Assembly: GCA_002340325.1 (NCBI GenBank)
Contig: DDLV01000007.1
Location: forward strand, 24,824-88,823
DNA length: 64,000 nt
Reading direction: 5' to 3'
Origin: Glaciecola sp. UBA2563
Lineage (GTDB): Bacteria > Pseudomonadota > Gammaproteobacteria > Enterobacterales > Alteromonadaceae
Shown here: one piece after another, positions 60,572 to 64,000 of the stretch
How positions within the stretch are numbered: position 1 is the first letter of the stretch
Layout of the letters: each line of letters opens with the position of its first letter
Notes under the pieces: generated by a model
The model's database searches: none
The model's input: the letters and a program-made list of their open reading frames with translations, nothing else
Told to the model about the DNA's origin: nothing
Made by a program: the position numbers and the translations under genes

Positions 60572-62182
60572 TTACATTCTAAACACGCCAAACTGCGTAT
60601 CCTGTATAGGTTGTTGTGTGCTCGCCTCAAGCGCCATGGCAACGACCTTTCTCGTGTCTTTTGGATCAATTACGCCATCGTCCCATAACCTCGCTGAAGC
60701 ATAGAAAGGATGACCTTGTTTTTCATAGGTCTCGAGCACTGGTTGTTTAATCTCGGCTTGTTTGCTGTCGCTTAGTTCTTGATCATTTCTTTCTGCTTGC
60801 GTTTTTTTGACTTGTAAAAGCACACCCGCAGCTTGTTCACCTCCCATGACGGAAATCCGAGCGTTCGGCCACATGAACAAAAATCTGGGATCATACGCGC
60901 GCCCGCACATTCCATAATTACCCGCGCCAAAACTCCCTCCGATCAACACGGTAATTTTCGGCACTTTTGCACAGGCTACGGCTGTTACCATTTTAGCGCC
61001 ATGTTTCGCAATGCCACCGGCTTCATACTGTTTTCCAACCATAAAGCCCGTAATGTTTTGCAGAAAAAGAAGCGGTATTTTGCGCTGGCAGCACAACTCA
61101 ATAAAGTGCGCGCCTTTAAGTGCAGACTCCGAAAACAATATGCCGTTGTTGGCTAAAATGCCGACTTGCATGCCTTCAATGCGCGCAAAGCCGCACACTA
61201 ATGTCGTGCCATATAACGCTTTAAATTCGCTAAATTCACTGTCATCAACGATGCGCGCAATGACTTCTCTCACGTCGTATGGTTGTTTATTGTCTTTGGG
61301 AACAATGCCGTATATCTCGTCGATATCATAGCGAGGCGGTTTACTATTAATCCTATTTGAGGGTTGATGCGAAGGAGATGTATTTAATCGCATGACAATA
61401 TCGCGGGTGAGATGTAATGCGTGATGATCATTGTTAGCAACATGGTCAACAACGCCTGATACTTTGCCATGCACATCGCCACCGCCTAATTCTTCAGCAG
61501 TGACAATTTCGCCTGTGGCGGCCTGTACAAGTGGAGGTCCAGCAAGAAAGATAGTCCCTTGCTCCCTTACTATGATAGATTCGTCTGCCATCGCAGGTAC
61601 ATAAGCCCCTCCGGCCGTACAGCTTCCCATTACTACTGCAATTTGCGGAATATGTTTAGCAGACATGTTGGCTTGATTAAAAAAGATACGCCCAAAATGT
61701 TCTTTGTCTGGAAATACCTCATCCTGTCTGGGTAAGTTTGCACCGCCGGAGTCAACCAGATAAATACACGGCAGATAGTTTTCTTCAGCGATGGTTTGCG
61801 CGCGAAGGTGTTTTTTCACTGTGAGAGGATAATAGGTGCCACCTTTAACGGTAGCATCATTGGCGACAATCATGCACAACACGCCGTTAACTTTGCCAAT
61901 TCCCGCAACGACACCAGCGCACGGCACATAGTCTTCATAGACCTCATGTGCTGCTATTTGCCCAATTTCAAGAAAACTTGATTGCGCATCAAGCAGGGCA
62001 TCAATGCGTTCTCTTGCGAGCAATTTTCCCCGTGCTTTATGTCGCTCAGTATATTTCGTTCCGCCGCCTTCAGAGATTTTTCGGACTAGCGACTTGAGCG
62101 AATCAACTTGGGTTTGCATGTGCGCATAATTATCTTTAAATGCATCACTGGCAGGATTTACATCGCTTTTCAAAATAGCCAA
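60572..62182 (-). CDS. liuB: Methylcrotonyl-CoA carboxylase carboxyltransferase beta subunit
   Basis: Carboxyltransferase subunit, 536 residues, partner of LiuD. Two crotonase-like domains are visible. The N-domain contains ANDATVKGGTYYPLTVKKHLRAQTIAEE, LVDSGGANLPRQDEVFPD and GSCTAGGAYVPAMADE. The C-domain contains NITGFMVGKQYEAGGIAKHGAKMV and GGSFGAGNYGMCGRAYDPRF. All are the signature residues of MCCB-type carboxyltransferases. It lies 14 bp after liuA on the same strand. Length matches the family norm of about 535. Confidence 0.96.
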   Translation of the reverse strand: MAILKSDVNPASDAFKDNYAHMQTQVDSLKSLVRKISEGGGTKYTERHKARGKLLARERIDALLDAQSSFLEIGQIAAHEVYEDYVPCAGVVAGIGKVNGVLCMIVANDATVKGGTYYPLTVKKHLRAQTIAEENYLPCIYLVDSGGANLPRQDEVFPDKEHFGRIFFNQANMSAKHIPQIAVVMGSCTAGGAYVPAMADESIIVREQGTIFLAGPPLVQAATGEIVTAEELGGGDVHGKVSGVVDHVANNDHHALHLTRDIVMRLNTSPSHQPSNRINSKPPRYDIDEIYGIVPKDNKQPYDVREVIARIVDDSEFSEFKALYGTTLVCGFARIEGMQVGILANNGILFSESALKGAHFIELCCQRKIPLLFLQNITGFMVGKQYEAGGIAKHGAKMVTAVACAKVPKITVLIGGSFGAGNYGMCGRAYDPRFLFMWPNARISVMGGEQAAGVLLQVKKTQAERNDQELSDSKQAEIKQPVLETYEKQGHPFYASARLWDDGVIDPKDTRKVVAMALEASTQQPIQDTQFGVFRM

Positions 62183-62196
62183 GTTCGATCTCCAGA

Positions 62197-63369
62197 TTAA
62201 GCAGTTTCTGTAAATAGTTCGCGCCCAATCAACATCCGTCTTATTTCTGATGTTCCAGCACCTATTTCATACAGTTTCGCATCACGCAGAAGCCGCCCTG
62301 TGGGATATTCGTTGATGTAGCCATTGCCACCTAGTAGTTGTATCGCATCCAGTGAAAGTTTTGTGGCAAGTTCTGCGGAATACAAAATAGCCCCCGCGGC
62401 ATCTTTACGCGTTGTTTCACCTCGGTCGCAAGACTTAGCAACCGCATAAACGTATGCTCTTGCTGCATTTAATTGGGTGTACATATCAGCTATTTTGCCC
62501 TGTACTAACTGAAATTCACCTATCGATTGGCCAAACTGTTTGCGGTCATGAATATAAGGGACGACCACATCCATACAGGCTTGCATAATGCCAAGAGGGC
62601 CACCTGACAGCACTAATCGCTCGTAATCTAAGCCACTCATTAATACCTTTACGCCGCCATTTAACTCGCCAAGAACGTTTTCCTCAGGCACTTCACAATT
62701 TTCAAATACCAATTCGCATGTGTTTGAGGAACGCATGCCTAATTTGTCTAGTTTTTGTGCTCTTGAAAAACCTTCAAAATCGCGTTCAACAATAAAAGCA
62801 GTTATTCCTTTCGAACCCGCATTAACATCGGTTTTAGCGTAAATCACAAAGACGTTTGCATCAGGGCCATTGGTGATCCACATTTTGTTGCCGTTCAATA
62901 TAAATTTGTCCCCTTGCTTGTCTGCACGCAATTTCATGCTGACAACATCAGAACCAGCATTTGGTTCGCTCATTGCCAACGCACCTATGTGCTCACCCGT
63001 GACCAGTTTAGGAAGGTAGGTTTGTTTTTGTTTTGCATTGCCGTTCTTGAAGATTTGATTAACACAAAGATTACTATGAGCGCCATAACTAAGCGCAATG
63101 CCAGCGCTGGCTCGACTGATTTCTTCCATAGCGACGGTATGTGCAAGGTAACCCATATTAGAGCCACCATATTCTTCACTGACCGTAACGCCAAGCAAAC
63201 CCATTTCACCCAATTTTTGCCAAAGTTCATTCGGGAATTGATTACTCTCATCTGCTTTTTCAGCAAGCGGGGCGATTTCATGTTTGGCAAAATTATTGAC
63301 GTGCTCTCGCAACATGTCCACGTCTTCGCCTAGGCCAAAATTCAATGTGGGATAAACGGCATTTATCAT
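62197..63369 (-). CDS. liuA: Isovaleryl-CoA dehydrogenase
   Basis: Acyl-CoA dehydrogenase of 390 residues. It oxidises isovaleryl-CoA to 3-methylcrotonyl-CoA with FAD. The N-terminal helices, the FAD-binding loop LAMSEPNAGSDVVSMKLRA and KMWITNGPDANVFVIYAKT, and the catalytic Glu in LDYERLVLSGGPLG are typical of isovaleryl-CoA dehydrogenase. The final GTSEIRRMLIGREL is also conserved. Its ATG overlaps the LiuR stop codon by 4 bp (ATGA), so regulator and dehydrogenase are translationally coupled. Confidence 0.95.
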   Translation of the reverse strand: MINAVYPTLNFGLGEDVDMLREHVNNFAKHEIAPLAEKADESNQFPNELWQKLGEMGLLGVTVSEEYGGSNMGYLAHTVAMEEISRASAGIALSYGAHSNLCVNQIFKNGNAKQKQTYLPKLVTGEHIGALAMSEPNAGSDVVSMKLRADKQGDKFILNGNKMWITNGPDANVFVIYAKTDVNAGSKGITAFIVERDFEGFSRAQKLDKLGMRSSNTCELVFENCEVPEENVLGELNGGVKVLMSGLDYERLVLSGGPLGIMQACMDVVVPYIHDRKQFGQSIGEFQLVQGKIADMYTQLNAARAYVYAVAKSCDRGETTRKDAAGAILYSAELATKLSLDAIQLLGGNGYINEYPTGRLLRDAKLYEIGAGTSEIRRMLIGRELFTETA

Positions 63370-63776
63370 CTCTGTGTTCCTCTTTGGCTGGATGTTAATT
63401 CGATGAGCTCTTCCTTACATCTCGCTTCAACATCATCAAGCTCTTCCATTAACATGTTGATATCATTCAATTGAAGTTGAAGTACCTCTCGCTTAGTTTG
63501 GGTCAGATGCAGCATCGTCTTAAGTTGTTCGGCTGAGTTTGGATTTGTATCATATAAATCAAACAGATTTCTTATTTCGGCAAGTGAGAACCCTAAACGT
63601 TTTCCCCTTAATATGAGCTTTAACCTGACTTTGTCTTTATTTGAGTAAACGCGATTCAGGCCTTCGCGAACAGGGTTAATTAAGCCTTGTTCCTCATAAA
63701 ATCGAATGCTGCGGGGCGTAACATCAAACTCACGCGCAATTTCCCCAATAGAAAATCTCTGTTTTGTCATTGCCAT
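63366..63776 (-). CDS. liuR: MerR-family regulator of leucine degradation
   Basis: A 136-residue MerR-family transcription factor. The winged helix-turn-helix, RFSIGEIAREFDVTPRSIRFYEEQGLINPVREGLNRVYS (split after R), is at the N-terminus. A dimerising coiled coil LHLTQTKREVLQLQLNDINMLMEELDDVEARCKEEL follows, also split. LiuR proteins control leucine and branched-chain degradation in proteobacteria. It is the first gene of the operon, starting after GGAAAG, and overlaps liuA by 4 bp. A perfect palindrome 34 bp before its start is the probable binding site. Confidence 0.93.
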   Translation of the reverse strand: MAMTKQRFSIGEIAREFDVTPRSIRFYEEQGLINPVREGLNRVYSNKDKVRLKLILRGKRLGFSLAEIRNLFDLYDTNPNSAEQLKTMLHLTQTKREVLQLQLNDINMLMEELDDVEARCKEELIELTSSQRGTQR

Positions 63777-63809
63777 AATCTTTCCATTAACATAATGCTT
63801 ACATTTTGC

Positions 63810-63829
63810 ACTTTACGTTTACGTAAAGT
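63810..63829 (-). promoter_or_regulatory. LiuR operator, ACTTTACGT-TT-ACGTAAAGT
   Basis: A perfect 20-bp palindrome upstream of liuR. On the minus strand it overlaps the TTGACT -35 box and extends toward a CAAAAT/AAAATG -10 region 18-19 bp away. This is the long-spacer arrangement used by MerR-family regulators. A degenerate half-site, GTTAACGTAAAG, lies beside it (63833-63844). Confidence 0.75.
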
Positions 63830-63891
63830 CAAGTTAACGTAAAGGATAAATACAGTAACGAGATTTTATGTAGAGAAATCCAGTGTAAAAA

Positions 63892-64000
63892 ATGCACCAG
63901 ACAAATATTGGTGGGTTTGGCGGTAGTGATGGAGTGGCTATGTTCCCGTTAATTGTTTTTGAGGTGTTCCTGTTGCATTTAATTATAGGATTAAGACATT
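63892..64000 (+). CDS. Possible start of an unidentified gene, cut by the right edge
   Basis: An ATG at 63892 opens a frame that stays open to the window end (36 codons), with a hydrophobic run (FPLIVFEVFLLHLIIGL). There is no clear ribosome-binding site and no recognisable family. It may be a membrane protein start or chance. Confidence 0.2.
   Translation, partial: MHQTNIGGFGGSDGVAMFPLIVFEVFLLHLIIGLRH

Overview
The window looks like chromosomal DNA of a marine gammaproteobacterium of the Alteromonadales (Alteromonadaceae-like). The reasons are the moderately AT-rich composition, the block thrS-infC-rpmI-rplT-pheS-pheT-ihfA, the neighbours mfd and CsiV, the DUF3080 and DUF945 proteins, and a complete liuRABCDE leucine-degradation operon. 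This is inference from gene content; no database was searched.

Layout. 1-5.2 kb: ArsC-like reductase (cut by the left edge), ACT-domain protein, patatin-like lipase, tRNA-Val(GAC), rluF, a VasI-like exported protein, a small orphan and a BLUF photoreceptor. 5.2-10.5 kb: a probable sugar/sugar-acid catabolic group (SDR dehydrogenase, COG3618 lactonase-type hydrolase, EamA permease, enolase-superfamily dehydratase, class II aldolase) with a LysM/BON protein in its middle. 10.5-12.2 kb: DUF3080 lipoprotein and START-domain protein. 12.3-20.2 kb: the translation/IHF block. 20.2-28.3 kb: a tight minus-strand operon PilZ-mfd-csiV-cobalamin adenosyltransferase-penicillin acylase. 28.4-31.8 kb: a lone LolC-type permease followed by a phosphoribosyltransferase instead of lolD/lolE, then a CbiM-like membrane protein and xthA.

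32.1-40.6 kb: a natural cysteine desulfurase-SufE fusion, a TPR-GGDEF diguanylate cyclase, a DUF945 protein, a glycosyltransferase facing a PanE-type reductase, and an HDOD protein. 40.6-44.7 kb: a hydrocarbon/acyl cassette (thioesterase, AlkB-type monooxygenase, divergent AraC regulator, alpha/beta hydrolase) with two palindromes in the divergent promoter region. 44.7-52.9 kb: an accessory island of orphan genes. It holds two unnamed families (here A and B). Each has one largely intact copy and one decayed copy, and the intact A gene is reached only through a canonical A AAA AAG slippery heptamer or a one-base lesion. 52.9-56.8 kb: glgC, then a coupled operon of a YceI-cytochrome c fusion, an ECF sigma factor and its membrane anti-sigma factor. 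56.8-63.8 kb: liuE-D-C-B-A-R on the minus strand with a perfect 20-bp palindrome in the promoter.

The least explained parts are the A/B island, the YceI-cytochrome c/ECF module, and the fused desulfurase-SufE. No transposase, integrase, CRISPR array or rRNA was seen.
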